Made by a program: the position numbers and the translations under genes. From Candidatus Altimarinota bacterium (GTDB lineage: Bacteria; Patescibacteriota; Gracilibacteria; JAUYGZ01), in the NCBI GenBank assembly GCA_029233985.1, contig JARGOK010000001.1:557096-621095 (forward strand): a stretch of DNA of 64,000 nt, in the 5' to 3' direction. Below the pieces are notes generated by a model. The model was not told the origin of the DNA. It saw only the letters and a program-made list of their open reading frames with translations, and ran no database searches. Shown here one piece after another: positions 9,190 through 18,823 of this stretch; the first letter of the stretch is position 1; every line of letters starts with the position of its first letter.

Positions 9190-9525
9190 TTACCACATGC
9201 TTGCAGTTTTTGACCTGAGCTCCTTGGCTATTTTAAAAATACCAGAAGAGATCTTTTTTGCAGCACAATCATCTGCCGTAGGCATACCAACAAGCTCCTC
9301 TGCAACATAATGTGCCACTTCAGACGGAAATTCATCTGGTTCAGGAGTAGATACCAGCAATTTTTTGATATCTCGATCAGTACTTTTCATGAGTTCTTCT
9401 GCGACCTCTTGGTACTGATGTCCTGGAAGGACTAGATCTTCATCAAGATGTCCTTCAATGTTTTCTGAGATGCCTTGCACCATTTTAAGTGATTTATCAT
9501 ATATAAAGGTCCTCAAACCCGACAC
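9190..9525 (-). CDS. Hypothetical acidic protein, 111 residues
   Basis: I do not recognise a family. The protein is mainly helical and acidic, with no membrane segment or Cys motif apart from one Cys in DDCAAKK. Its stop codon abuts the stop of the hydroxylase gene on the other strand (9189/9190), a tight convergent pair. The ATG lies right at the edge of the intergenic region. Codon use looks like that of its neighbours, which supports a real gene, but this rests on the open frame alone. Confidence 0.5.
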   Translation of the reverse strand: MSGLRTFIYDKSLKMVQGISENIEGHLDEDLVLPGHQYQEVAEELMKSTDRDIKKLLVSTPEPDEFPSEVAHYVAEELVGMPTADDCAAKKISSGIFKIAKELRSKTASMW

Positions 9526-9639
9526 ATTTTAGAGCATATCACCAAAATATCAATGCATTTGTGCTATTTCTGCTCCATTACTCCTTTTTAGTATTCTGAC
9601 ATTCATCACTGAATAGAGTCGATTGAAAGCTTGATATAT

Positions 9640-9648
9640 GATATAATG
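9640..9648 (+). promoter_or_regulatory. Extended -10 promoter of the nuclease-translin-rmuC-helicase block
   Basis: TGATATAAT contains a consensus TATAAT (9643-9648) preceded by the TGn extension. A TTGAAA lies too close (13 bp) to act as a normal -35. Expected transcription start is near 9655, giving a 15-nt leader to the ATG at 9670. Confidence 0.6.
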
Positions 9649-9669
9649 GGATGATTATCTTACATATAT

Positions 9670-10509
9670 ATGGCACAAAAACTTTACAAGGTCCTGAAGG
9701 GAAATGGCGAGATGCAGTATTTCAACTCTGAAAAACTGTTTCACTCACTGAAACGTGGTGGGGCTACTGATGATGCAGCGAATATGATTGTGACCCATAT
9801 TGAAGGTGAACTAGAAGATGGAATGAAAACCTTTGATATTTATCATCATGCTTTTGAGCTGCTCAAAGACAAGCATCCTGCTGTGGCGGCAAAGTATGAT
9901 CTCAAAAGAGCTCTTATGCGGCTAGGACCGAGTGGGTACCCTTTTGAGGAATTTGTGGCGAAGATTTGGGAAGGTCTGGGATACACAACACAAGTAGGTG
10001 TGATGGTATCGGGAATATGTATTGAGCACGAAGTGGATGTTGTTGCAGAAAGCAAGGAAGACGTGGTCATGATGGAGTGTAAGTATCATAATATGAATGC
10101 GACGAAGAGTGATGTAAAGACAGCACTCTATGTTCATTCACGAATGCAAGATCTCAAGGCTCGTTGGGAAAAAGATCATCCAGGGAGCAAGAAGAACTTT
10201 AGAGGTATCCTTGTGACCAATACTCAATTTAGCAGCGCTGCTATTCAATATGCTGAATGTGCTGGACTAGAAATAATTTCATGGGATCGACCAAGAGATG
10301 CCGGACTCAAAGATATGATTGATCAAGCCGGTCTTCACCCTATTACTTCTTTGACGAGCCTAAACGAACACCATGTAAAAGACCTTCTCAAAAAAGGCCA
10401 TGTTTTGTGCAAGGATATCAAAAAGGGTATGAAGAGTTTGAAACTAAAGAAAGGGCAAAGAGAGCAAATTGAGGACGAAGCTGCTGCTTTGTGTGGTTTG
10501 GAGATTTAA
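9670..10509 (+). CDS. ATP-cone domain fused to Mrr-like restriction endonuclease fold
   Basis: The 279-residue protein has two recognisable parts. Residues about 1-88 form an ATP-cone (NrdR/ribonucleotide-reductase type nucleotide-binding domain): YKVLKGNGEMQYFNSEKLFH. Residues about 90-220 match the Mrr/YraN PD-(D/E)xK fold: GYPFEEFVAKIWEGLGY, then HEVDVV with Asp123 and MMECK with Glu136 and Lys138 as the catalytic set, followed by a Q/H-containing helix. The remaining tail is basic. Family knowledge: ATP-cone-Mrr proteins occur in bacteria and archaea but their job is unclear; DNA repair or nucleotide-regulated cleavage of foreign DNA are both possible. First gene of a four-gene same-strand block. 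Confidence 0.85.
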   Translation: MAQKLYKVLKGNGEMQYFNSEKLFHSLKRGGATDDAANMIVTHIEGELEDGMKTFDIYHHAFELLKDKHPAVAAKYDLKRALMRLGPSGYPFEEFVAKIWEGLGYTTQVGVMVSGICIEHEVDVVAESKEDVVMMECKYHNMNATKSDVKTALYVHSRMQDLKARWEKDHPGSKKNFRGILVTNTQFSSAAIQYAECAGLEIISWDRPRDAGLKDMIDQAGLHPITSLTSLNEHHVKDLLKKGHVLCKDIKKGMKSLKLKKGQREQIEDEAAALCGLEI

Positions 10510-10563
10510 ACTTTCCCATTGAGAATCGGCACGCTAGTATGGAGTCACTTCTCATCAATAGAT

Positions 10564-11118
10564 ATGAAATTTGATCTTCCTCTCGATTCCTTTCAACAGT
10601 TTGAATCAGACCGTGGCATGGGATTGGGATATAGTAATGACCTTCGGATAGAATCCAAGGCGGCTATTGGTCATCTCCTGAAAGGAAAAATGGATGAGGC
10701 AAATGAACGACTAGTAAAAGCTGAACAACTGAATAATGACCTGCAGGATTTGATGGAAAAAACACCATACCTTATCAGTGTCGGTGGATTTCATGTTGGC
10801 CCTGAAGAGTATGTTGAGGCAAAGCTACTGTCAGACTATCTCGAAGAAAAGCCACTGAGCTCCCCAGAAGACTTGAGAGTTCATCATGAGTCATATCTCT
10901 GCGGTCTTTGTGATATGAGTGGAGAACTTCTGAGGTTGGCTCGCTTTAATCCAGGCCAAATGGAACAAATTCTCAATGATATTACCGAACTCTACCAGAG
11001 TTATATGGAAGCCGTCGTTACTAGAAATTCTTCGATCCGAAAAAAAATGGAAGACCTCGAGCGCAACATGAAACGAATGGAAGAAATGATCTATACCTGG
11101 AATCTTAAACACTCTTAA
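10564..11118 (+). CDS. Translin-family protein (possible C3PO-like RNase/DNA-binding subunit)
   Basis: I chose ATG 10564 (184 residues) over an upstream TTG at 10519 because the extra residues do not resemble the family. The core carries the translin signatures EEYVEAKLL (about 81-89) and YLCGLCDMSGELLRLA (about 111-126). Glu82, Glu85, Asp117 and Glu121 sit at the spacing of the catalytic acidic residues known in TRAX and in the archaeal translin octamer, so nuclease activity on single-stranded RNA is plausible. The last 40 residues are a charged coiled coil. Translin is mainly known from eukaryotes and archaea; bacterial copies are few. It lies between an ATP-cone nuclease and rmuC, 10 bp before the latter. 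Confidence 0.82.
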   Translation: MKFDLPLDSFQQFESDRGMGLGYSNDLRIESKAAIGHLLKGKMDEANERLVKAEQLNNDLQDLMEKTPYLISVGGFHVGPEEYVEAKLLSDYLEEKPLSSPEDLRVHHESYLCGLCDMSGELLRLARFNPGQMEQILNDITELYQSYMEAVVTRNSSIRKKMEDLERNMKRMEEMIYTWNLKHS

Positions 11119-11128
11119 TACTTGAACT

Positions 11129-12250
11129 ATGAGCGATACACTTCTCATTATCTTGTCTCTTGCAACTGTTGGCGCTGTTGCCCTGTTTAGTTACCTTATC
11201 TTTCTGATCAAGAAGATCAAAATGGTAGATGATGAAGACGAGAGCAAAGGGATCAAGCTCCTCTTTCAACAAGTCAATGATTTGAAGAATTCTGTGAATG
11301 ACTCATTGTCCAAACAAGAACGAGCGCTTCTTGAGAAATTCTCTGTCCAAGACAAAACCCTTCACAACCAAACACGTTCCTTGACTGAAAACCAACAAAA
11401 AATGTTTGCAGAAAGCTCAAAGCTTATTGAATCAGTCACAAAAAAGTTGACGGAACTCGATAGCACCAATAAACAAGTAGTAGGATTTGCTGAGCAAATG
11501 CAAAGTTTGGAAAACATCTTAAAAAACCCCAAGCAAAGAGGAGTCCTTGGAGAGTATTTTCTTGATTCACTTTTGGGGTCTGTCCTGGCACCAACCCAGT
11601 ACCAAATGCAGTATAAATTTCCGAATGGAGAAATTGTAGATGCAGCTATTTTTATTCAAGAACAAATCATCCCTATTGACTCTAAGTTTTCCCTGGAGAA
11701 CTTCAACCAAATGATGCAGACCGTCGACCCAAAGAAACGTGCAAAGCTTGAACAAGATTTTCGTGCTGATGTAAAAAAACGTATCGATGAAACCTCTAAA
11801 TATGTGCGACCAGAACAAAATACGATGGAGTTTTCTTTTATGTATGTTCCGGCTGAAGGCGTCTACCATGCATTACTAGTAAATACTGTTGGGACAACTG
11901 TAAACATGCAAAACCTGATGGAGTATGCCTTCTCGAAGAAAGTAATTATTGTTTCTCCTTCCTCTTTCCTTGCCTATCTGCAGACCGTGATGCAAGGACT
12001 CAAGCAACTCAAAATGGAAGAAGGATTTAAAGAAATTCAGAAAAATGTCATCAAGCTAGGCAAACACATCCTTAGCTTTGACGAAAAAATGCAAAAAATG
12101 GGGAATCATCTGGGAACGACTGTTTCGATGTTTAACCAATCGTACAAGGAATTTAAAAAAATTGACAAGGATGTATATAAAATTTCAGAGGAATCAATCG
12201 GTGGTGATATTGAAGTAATGGAGCTGGAGAAGCCTCAGCAGACGGTGTAA
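11129..12250 (+). CDS. rmuC: DNA recombination protein RmuC
   Basis: The 373-residue protein has an N-terminal membrane helix (residues 5-27), a coiled coil to about residue 130, then the RmuC domain with the family signatures QRGVLGEYFLDSLLGSVL, IDSKFSLENF, KKRIDETSKYV and FMYVPAEGVYHALL. RmuC is a predicted PD-(D/E)xK-like nuclease that limits rearrangements at inverted repeats and, in some bacteria, protects against mobile DNA. Its start is 10 bp after the translin gene and its stop is 9 bp before the helicase start, so all four genes are probably one transcript. Confidence 0.92.
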   Translation: MSDTLLIILSLATVGAVALFSYLIFLIKKIKMVDDEDESKGIKLLFQQVNDLKNSVNDSLSKQERALLEKFSVQDKTLHNQTRSLTENQQKMFAESSKLIESVTKKLTELDSTNKQVVGFAEQMQSLENILKNPKQRGVLGEYFLDSLLGSVLAPTQYQMQYKFPNGEIVDAAIFIQEQIIPIDSKFSLENFNQMMQTVDPKKRAKLEQDFRADVKKRIDETSKYVRPEQNTMEFSFMYVPAEGVYHALLVNTVGTTVNMQNLMEYAFSKKVIIVSPSSFLAYLQTVMQGLKQLKMEEGFKEIQKNVIKLGKHILSFDEKMQKMGNHLGTTVSMFNQSYKEFKKIDKDVYKISEESIGGDIEVMELEKPQQTV

Positions 12251-12259
12251 AATTAGATT

Positions 12260-15200
12260 ATGGGATACGAAGAACTGTACAAGCAACTCAACGAAGAACA
12301 AACCCTTGCGGTGGATTCTATTGAAGGTGCTGTGATGGTCCTGGCGGGTCCAGGCACAGGAAAAACACAGCTTCTCTCGGTGAGAACAGCAAATATTTTG
12401 AAACAAACCGATTTGTATCCGAGCAATATCTTGATCTTGACCTACACGAATGCCGGAGTGAAAGCCATGAGAGAGAGGCTCTCGAGTATTATTGGACCCA
12501 ATGGGTATGAAGTGGTGGTAGAAACTTTTCATGGTTTTGCAAACAACCTCCTAATGGAATCTGAACAGGCCGCGAAGCTCAGAGGTGATCGCGTAGAAAT
12601 GACAGATTTGGAACGGATAAACCTCTTGGAATATCTATTAGACAACCTAGAAGGGGTGAAAGCTATTCGTCATCCCAATGCTCCATACTTGTATAGAGGA
12701 GATATCCAGTCGAATATTGGAGCTCTAAAGAGGGATGGGATAACACCAGATGATCTCAATGTTTTTTTAAAGCATTACAAAGCAGATGGAAAAGTGATTG
12801 AAGAGAAACATGTCACTCGACTAAAGGCTTTTGCAAAAGTTTATGAAGCCTATGAAGGAGCAAAGTCATCAGAAGGTAGTACTCCTGTTTTTGACAAGCG
12901 TGGACGTTATGATTTTGATGACATGATCGTAATGGCAACACAGATACTGAAATCAGAACCGGACCTCTTGGCTCAGGTAAAGGAACAGTACCAGTATGTC
13001 ATGATAGATGAGTTTCAAGATACCAATGGGTCACAATTAAAATTCATACTGAGTATTTTTGATGAGAAGCGATCGAATATTTGTGTCGTAGGAGATGACG
13101 ACCAATCGATCTATAGATTTCAAGGAGCAAGCGCTGGAAACTTCGCCCTTTTTGACAAGCTTTTTGATGGCGTAAAAAAAATACTTCTCCACAAAAATTA
13201 TCGATCTCGAGAAGAAATTCTGACTTCGAGCGCAGCCATCATCAGACAGGTTCCACTTGTTGAACGAGTCATGGACAAAGAACTATATGCCGTCCGAGGA
13301 GCTTCAGAAAAACAAGCTATTGAATCCCATCAGTATGGAACCGTCGAAGAAGAACTCACTGCACTGGTTGGAGATATTAAAAAAATGGAGAAAAATGAGC
13401 AGAACAATACTGCCATCTTGGTTAGAACAAGAAAGTCTGCTCAACTGATCATTGAATCTTTTCTTCAGGCAGGTATTCCATACACAACAGATGGAAAGGA
13501 AGATATCAGAGGTGAATTTCGAGTTCAGCAACTTTTGAAAGTTCTTCGACTTGCAGTTGGAGATCTAGATTTTGAACAAAAAGATTTACTTTTGTTTGAA
13601 GTACTTCTAAGTGACTTTTGGGAAATTGATCATCATGATCTGATGAGCTTTGCTTCTTATGTTAGCAAGAAAAAACGAGAATATCGATCGAAGAATAAAA
13701 GAACAAGTAATAAAAAACCAAAAGAGTATCAGATGGAAGAAGAACATTATCGGATGTTTCAAGATGAAGAAGTCAGTTCTGAAAAACACCAAGTAGACAA
13801 GCCTTCTCTCTTTGAGGAACTCTTGCTTCGATTCCCTTCTCCATTACGAGTTCAAGCAACCGAACATGACGCCCCAAGTGATGGTGAAACTTGTGAGCTA
13901 ACAATCTTGAAAGAACTACAGCTCAAAAAACCCAATGCGGTTCACCGAGCTGCTTGGGTGATCAAAAGACTCATGGAGCGATCGGCAAACTTTCCAGTCT
14001 ATGGACTCATGATGGAATTTTTGCAGGACGCAGGAATGGTTGATTTTGTTTTGAAGCACTATGAAGACGATGATGTCCTTCGGCTCAGAGAACTTCGATC
14101 GATCAGTAGTTTTGTTCAGAACTTAAAGAAGGCCAATCAAGCTGATCCAGGAATTCAAACAGCGGCTTATGTGAGAGATTTGGCACAACTAGAAAAACAT
14201 CAGATTGCATTATCAGGTGAGATGGTTTCGAGCGAACAAAAGGGGGTGAAAATCCTGACGTCACATGGTTCGAAAGGGTTGGAATTTCAAAATGTCTATA
14301 TCCCTTTCTGCATACAGGATAAGGCTTGGCCGAAGAGAGCAATGACAAATAAAATTCCGCTACCGCATGAACTGATGATTGGGCAAGAACATATTGATGA
14401 AAAGGAACAACAAAAGAAACTCCATATTTTTGATGAAAACCGTCTTTTTTATGTGGCTTGCACTCGCGCAAAGGATCGACTTATTTTTTCTGCAGCACCA
14501 AAAGATAAACAAGTCACTTCACAATTTTTGAGCAATGCAAAAATGACACCAGATGAGATTACCAGTATCTCTGAAGAAAGTACGCTTATTCAGCTCTTAA
14601 AAAAAGAGCCGATGCCAGATCCAGTTCAATTCACACAAGAAACCTTATCTGGGCTGGTGAGTGAATTGAGTCTTAGTCCATCTTCAGTAAATACTTATCT
14701 TCGATGCAAACGACAATTTTTATACCACAATCTTTTGCGCGCTCCTCAGCCAAAGAATATGGCATTGGTATACGGACAGTGTGTTCATAAAGGACTTGAA
14801 AAATCTTACCGGAGATATATGAACGAAGGTAAGCTTCCGGCTCTTGATTATTTTGTTGACCAGTTCATCCAAGAGTTAGAATGGCATGGCGTCGATCAGG
14901 CGATACGACAGGGGTGTCTTCACAAGCTCGAGGATGCTAAGAAATGGTACCAACAACAGTTGGACCATGGGAGTGTAATGCCTTTGGAACTGGAACGAAA
15001 GCTCACGAAGAAATTGAATGACAACCTCGTCTTCACTGGACAATTTGATAAGGTCGAAGCGGTGGGGAATCAAGGAGAAGTCCGGGTCATTGATTATAAA
15101 ACAGGAACTCCAGATAAACACATCAAGGCTATTGAAAACTGTGGAGATCTTCTCGATGATGACTGTGATGAATATTTGAGACAACTGGTAGCTTACAAAC

Positions 15201-15472
15201 TTTTGTACGACAGAAAACATCGTGGCTTGAGGGTCACGAGTGCATCTCTTGTCTTTGTCGATCCTGTGAAAGCAAGCGTAAAAAAATACGGACTGGAAGA
15301 AGGAACCTTTGTCTCAAAAACAGTCACCATAACAGATGACATGCTCAAGCAATATGAAACCTTGCTTCAAAAAGTCTGGGCTGGTGTAAGAGAGCTAGAG
15401 TTTGCACGACTAGAAGAGTTTGACCCGAAGAAATGTGAATACTGCCCATACAAAGGTGTGTGCTGGAAGTAA
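12260..15472 (+). CDS. UvrD/Rep-type helicase fused to RecB-like Fe-S nuclease
   Basis: The 1070-residue protein is a superfamily-1A helicase with Walker A GPGTGKT (residues 30-36), DEFQD box near 249, GDDDQSIYRFQGA near 275, and late motifs ILTSHGSKGLEFQNVYI near 672 and VACTRAKDRL near 732. The C-terminal third is a PDDEXK_1 nuclease with IDYKTG near 944. One Cys near 815 (YLRCKRQF) and the closing CEYCPYKGVC supply the four Cys of an AddB/RecB-type Fe-S staple. Such proteins unwind and trim DNA ends, like AddAB or RecBCD but in one chain. It is the last gene of the nuclease block. The name PcrA/AddA would be over-specific. Confidence 0.93.
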   Translation: MGYEELYKQLNEEQTLAVDSIEGAVMVLAGPGTGKTQLLSVRTANILKQTDLYPSNILILTYTNAGVKAMRERLSSIIGPNGYEVVVETFHGFANNLLMESEQAAKLRGDRVEMTDLERINLLEYLLDNLEGVKAIRHPNAPYLYRGDIQSNIGALKRDGITPDDLNVFLKHYKADGKVIEEKHVTRLKAFAKVYEAYEGAKSSEGSTPVFDKRGRYDFDDMIVMATQILKSEPDLLAQVKEQYQYVMIDEFQDTNGSQLKFILSIFDEKRSNICVVGDDDQSIYRFQGASAGNFALFDKLFDGVKKILLHKNYRSREEILTSSAAIIRQVPLVERVMDKELYAVRGASEKQAIESHQYGTVEEELTALVGDIKKMEKNEQNNTAILVRTRKSAQLIIESFLQAGIPYTTDGKEDIRGEFRVQQLLKVLRLAVGDLDFEQKDLLLFEVLLSDFWEIDHHDLMSFASYVSKKKREYRSKNKRTSNKKPKEYQMEEEHYRMFQDEEVSSEKHQVDKPSLFEELLLRFPSPLRVQATEHDAPSDGETCELTILKELQLKKPNAVHRAAWVIKRLMERSANFPVYGLMMEFLQDAGMVDFVLKHYEDDDVLRLRELRSISSFVQNLKKANQADPGIQTAAYVRDLAQLEKHQIALSGEMVSSEQKGVKILTSHGSKGLEFQNVYIPFCIQDKAWPKRAMTNKIPLPHELMIGQEHIDEKEQQKKLHIFDENRLFYVACTRAKDRLIFSAAPKDKQVTSQFLSNAKMTPDEITSISEESTLIQLLKKEPMPDPVQFTQETLSGLVSELSLSPSSVNTYLRCKRQFLYHNLLRAPQPKNMALVYGQCVHKGLEKSYRRYMNEGKLPALDYFVDQFIQELEWHGVDQAIRQGCLHKLEDAKKWYQQQLDHGSVMPLELERKLTKKLNDNLVFTGQFDKVEAVGNQGEVRVIDYKTGTPDKHIKAIENCGDLLDDDCDEYLRQLVAYKLLYDRKHRGLRVTSASLVFVDPVKASVKKYGLEEGTFVSKTVTITDDMLKQYETLLQKVWAGVRELEFARLEEFDPKKCEYCPYKGVCWK

Positions 15473-15673
15473 TTTTACAAACAAATCATTATTTGCACTG
15501 AATTATGTACAAATTATTTTTACCTGTCTTTTTTTTGTCAGCACATTGAACAAGTTGCTGATCAAAATATTTAAGTAACAGGGTCTACAATAAAAAACTG
15601 CAAGCGTATTTCGAGCACTCTATTGAATACCTTCATTTACAAATATCGAAAGTTCCTCTAACTCATATTTCTT

Positions 15674-17461
15674 TTATGCCTTCTTGATCTGCTTATTCCA
15701 AAGCCGGTAAAACTCACCTTTCTTTTGCATGAGATACTGAAAGCTTCCCTGCTCTGAGATCCTTCCTTCTTTCATGACAACGATCCGATCCATTTCCTTT
15801 ATTGTCGACAGGCGATGAGCGATCACAACTGCGGTAATACCTGAGAGAAACTTTTTTAAGGAGTCTTGAATCATCTGTTCTGAATCGATATCAAGATGAG
15901 AGGTCGCCTCATCCATGAAGAGAATTTGAGGGTTTTTATATACAGCTCGTGCAATTCCTACTCGTTGCTTTTCACCTCCAGAAAGCTTGACACCTTTCTC
16001 TCCTATAAGAGTATTATCACCTTCTGGTAATTTATGGAGAAATTCTTTGATATGGGCAACTTCCATGGCTTTCTCGAGCTGTTTTTCATTCTTCTTTTTT
16101 CCTGCAAGAGAGATGTTGTCTGCCAATGAAAAATTGAAAACCTCTGTCTCTTGGAGAACTACTGCTGTGTGCTCGAGGTAAGAGCTGCGTTTTATTTCTG
16201 AGAGAGGAGTTTTGTCGAAAAGGATTTGTCCTTCATAATTTTCATACAAACTGAGGAGGAGTTTAAAGAGTGTTGTTTTACCTGCGCCTGACAACCCAAC
16301 GATTCCAATCTTTTCCCCTCTCTTAATGGTGAGATCCAATCTATTAATATACTTGCGTGTATTGTAAGCGAAACTGAGGTTTTTTATCTCTAACTGCTTC
16401 CACCGGATAGGAAAATTCTTTCCCCCTGTAAGCTCTACTGTAGGAACCTGCTTTAGAATACCCATCATTCTTCTAATCCTGATTTTTTGGATAATGAATT
16501 CCGCCGTCACCATTGCCAGTTCGTCTGCAGCATTTTGAATTTTCGTAAAATAACTGAAGAAAATTGCTAAAATACCAACTTTAAAATCCCCATTTGAAAT
16601 CCCAACTATTATATAAAAGAGCAGTGAAATTCGAAATATATCATTATAGATCCCGAGAACTCCTGCTCTTCTTCGGAAGTAAAGAATTCTCTTTCTGATT
16701 TCTGAGAGAAGTTGAGTAAGGATACCTTTGAAGCGAGGCAGGAGTGTCCTATCAAGGCCCAACCACTTGACCGTGTTGATGTTATTTATTATTTGATAAA
16801 ACTGCCCTTGGACATGCTCCTCCTCTTTATTTACGACATATGCTTGATCCTTTGCTTTCCTGAGAAAAAAAAGAGAAATAATGTAGTAGGTCATCATATA
16901 CAGAAACATTCCTCCTGCTATAACTGGATCAAAAGTGGCCAGAATAAGCAGCACAAAGACAGCATTTACACTCGACTCACACACCAGGTCGACAAAAATT
17001 CTGATAAGTCGATTAAACCCTTCATAACCATGCATAATACGTTTCATCTTATTTCCAGAGTTTTCTTTTTCTTGCCAAGAGAGATCGAGACTAATGAGAT
17101 GCTTGAGGGTTTTATATGATGCATCGAGACCAGACTGCTCTGCAACATAATAGATAAAGTACTTCGCCGTGTCTCTTCCCAAGTAATGAAGAAGTGAAGC
17201 AACTGCCCATAATACAAGAATGACAGAAATATACTGCTGGTCGTATTGTGGTGACTCTGTGAGATGATCGATCATCAGACCCACTGCGACAGCTGGATAC
17301 AACCATACGATATCTGATACCAGCCGGATGACCGTCCCTAATAGAAATTTCTTTCGATATGGTTTCACAAAACTCCCAAGATCTCTTATGAGATCTAACG
17401 TAGTGTATTGAATTTTCGATTCTTTCATAAACTGTAGATTGAGGAGTCCACAGTTTATCAT
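15674..17461 (-). CDS. ABC transporter, fused permease and ATPase (exporter type)
   Basis: The 595-residue protein has a six-helix exporter domain (about residues 35-320) and a nucleotide-binding domain with Walker A GLSGAGKTT near 390, signature LSGGEKQR near 495 and Walker B ILFMDEATSHLD near 515. It would work as a homodimer exporting lipid, peptide or drug; the substrate is not evident. An internal Met 11 residues in (MKESKIQYTT, at 17428) may be the true start. It lies 90 bp downstream of murC on the same strand. The 201-bp gap to the helicase gene shows no feature I can name. Confidence 0.9.
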   Translation of the reverse strand: MINCGLLNLQFMKESKIQYTTLDLIRDLGSFVKPYRKKFLLGTVIRLVSDIVWLYPAVAVGLMIDHLTESPQYDQQYISVILVLWAVASLLHYLGRDTAKYFIYYVAEQSGLDASYKTLKHLISLDLSWQEKENSGNKMKRIMHGYEGFNRLIRIFVDLVCESSVNAVFVLLILATFDPVIAGGMFLYMMTYYIISLFFLRKAKDQAYVVNKEEEHVQGQFYQIINNINTVKWLGLDRTLLPRFKGILTQLLSEIRKRILYFRRRAGVLGIYNDIFRISLLFYIIVGISNGDFKVGILAIFFSYFTKIQNAADELAMVTAEFIIQKIRIRRMMGILKQVPTVELTGGKNFPIRWKQLEIKNLSFAYNTRKYINRLDLTIKRGEKIGIVGLSGAGKTTLFKLLLSLYENYEGQILFDKTPLSEIKRSSYLEHTAVVLQETEVFNFSLADNISLAGKKKNEKQLEKAMEVAHIKEFLHKLPEGDNTLIGEKGVKLSGGEKQRVGIARAVYKNPQILFMDEATSHLDIDSEQMIQDSLKKFLSGITAVVIAHRLSTIKEMDRIVVMKEGRISEQGSFQYLMQKKGEFYRLWNKQIKKA

Positions 17462-17551
17462 GAATTTCTTAAAAGTAAAAGTTTTGAGAAAGAGAGATAA
17501 TGTGAGTTCTTAGTTAGCATCTTTCCGCCAGAATAATAATGACAATTATTT

Positions 17552-18823
17552 TTAGTCAAATAACTGGTCAAATATCGTACCAATACTGCCTGCTCCCATT
17601 ACGAGATATACATGGTACGGATCAGCATGTTTTCTTATTTCTACAGGTAGTTGATCAAAGGGAATATACCGACTTTCAATATTATTTATAGACGATACCA
17701 ATTTTTCTGATGAGGTAGCATCTAAGTCATCTTGAGTATCTCGTGCAGAGTAAATATCAGTAATCCATACATCTGAAGCCTCATCGAATGAATGAGAGAA
17801 TTCTTCGAAGAAGGCATGAGTACGGGAATACTGATGAGGCTGAAAAACAACCGTGAGATGTTTGTCTGGATACCATTCTCTGGCTGCTTGGATAGTTGCA
17901 ACTATCTCTGTGGGGTGATGCCCGTAGTCGTCATAAATTTTCGCTCCATTGACCTCACCCTTATACTCAAACCTTCGCCAAGTGCCTTTGAAATCTTTGA
18001 GACCGTGTTGGATCAGCTTCATTGGAACTCCACATTTCTCTGCAACTTTAGATACTGCATAGGCATTTTGTTGGTTGTGATTTCCAGGAACTTTGAGAGT
18101 GTATATTTCTTTTCTACATTCTTCTTTTGCAAGCTGCATCACCTTTCCTTTTACTTTCGACAGGTCCAAATAGTTGGAATCTTCTTTAAAGAGAATTAAC
18201 CACCCATGTGCGGGAATTTTTTCAATGAGTTTTTGATATGCTGCGTAGTAGTTTTCGTCTGTCTTGAAATAATCAATGTGGTCAGGTTCTAAATTATTAA
18301 TGAGAACAATTTCCGGATTGAGAGGGAGAAAATTTTCGCGATACTCACAAGCTTCTGCAAGAAACCATTCCGAAGAACCAAGCCTAAAGTTCTGATTATT
18401 TAACTTGTCCATGGTAGAGCCAATCACAATTGTTGGATCCAGGTTTGCATCTATCAAGACAGAACTGAGCATTCCAGTAACGGTTGTCTTTCCATGCGTT
18501 CCAGTAATGGCGATAAGTCGCCTCCCTTCGCTAACCATCGCCAGCGCGTGAGCATAATTCATCTGTTTGATACCAAGCTCTGTTGCTCTGACTCGCTCAG
18601 GGTTGTCTTCTGAAACTGCTTCAGAATAGATGATTAATTCAAGATCTGTTGTAATATTCTCTGCCACTTGTGAAGAAAAGGTATGAATCCCACTTCCTGA
18701 CAAGTTTTTCTCTAAACTAGCTTTAGAAGAATCAGAACCACTCACTTCGTGTCCCTGATGAGAAAGAATCTTTGCTACTGCAGAGAGTCCTATGCCACCG
18801 ATACCAATACAATAAACTTTCAT
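17552..18823 (-). CDS. murC: UDP-N-acetylmuramate--L-alanine ligase MurC
   Basis: The 423-residue protein has the N-terminal Rossmann-like start VYCIGIGGIGLSAVAKIL, the ATP-binding loop GTHGKTTVTGML near residue 108 and the Mur-ligase pattern DDYGHHPTEI near residue 295 that is typical of MurC, plus FQPHQYSRT. It adds the first amino acid, L-alanine, to UDP-N-acetylmuramate in peptidoglycan synthesis in the cytoplasm. It is somewhat shorter than the 450-490 residues usual in the family. No other mur genes are adjacent, so the mur set is scattered in this genome. Confidence 0.95.
   Translation of the reverse strand: MKVYCIGIGGIGLSAVAKILSHQGHEVSGSDSSKASLEKNLSGSGIHTFSSQVAENITTDLELIIYSEAVSEDNPERVRATELGIKQMNYAHALAMVSEGRRLIAITGTHGKTTVTGMLSSVLIDANLDPTIVIGSTMDKLNNQNFRLGSSEWFLAEACEYRENFLPLNPEIVLINNLEPDHIDYFKTDENYYAAYQKLIEKIPAHGWLILFKEDSNYLDLSKVKGKVMQLAKEECRKEIYTLKVPGNHNQQNAYAVSKVAEKCGVPMKLIQHGLKDFKGTWRRFEYKGEVNGAKIYDDYGHHPTEIVATIQAAREWYPDKHLTVVFQPHQYSRTHAFFEEFSHSFDEASDVWITDIYSARDTQDDLDATSSEKLVSSINNIESRYIPFDQLPVEIRKHADPYHVYLVMGAGSIGTIFDQLFD

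Noticed and set aside
16712-17119. 135-residue plus-strand frame inside the ABC exporter
   Set aside because: Antisense shadow of a clearly coding region.
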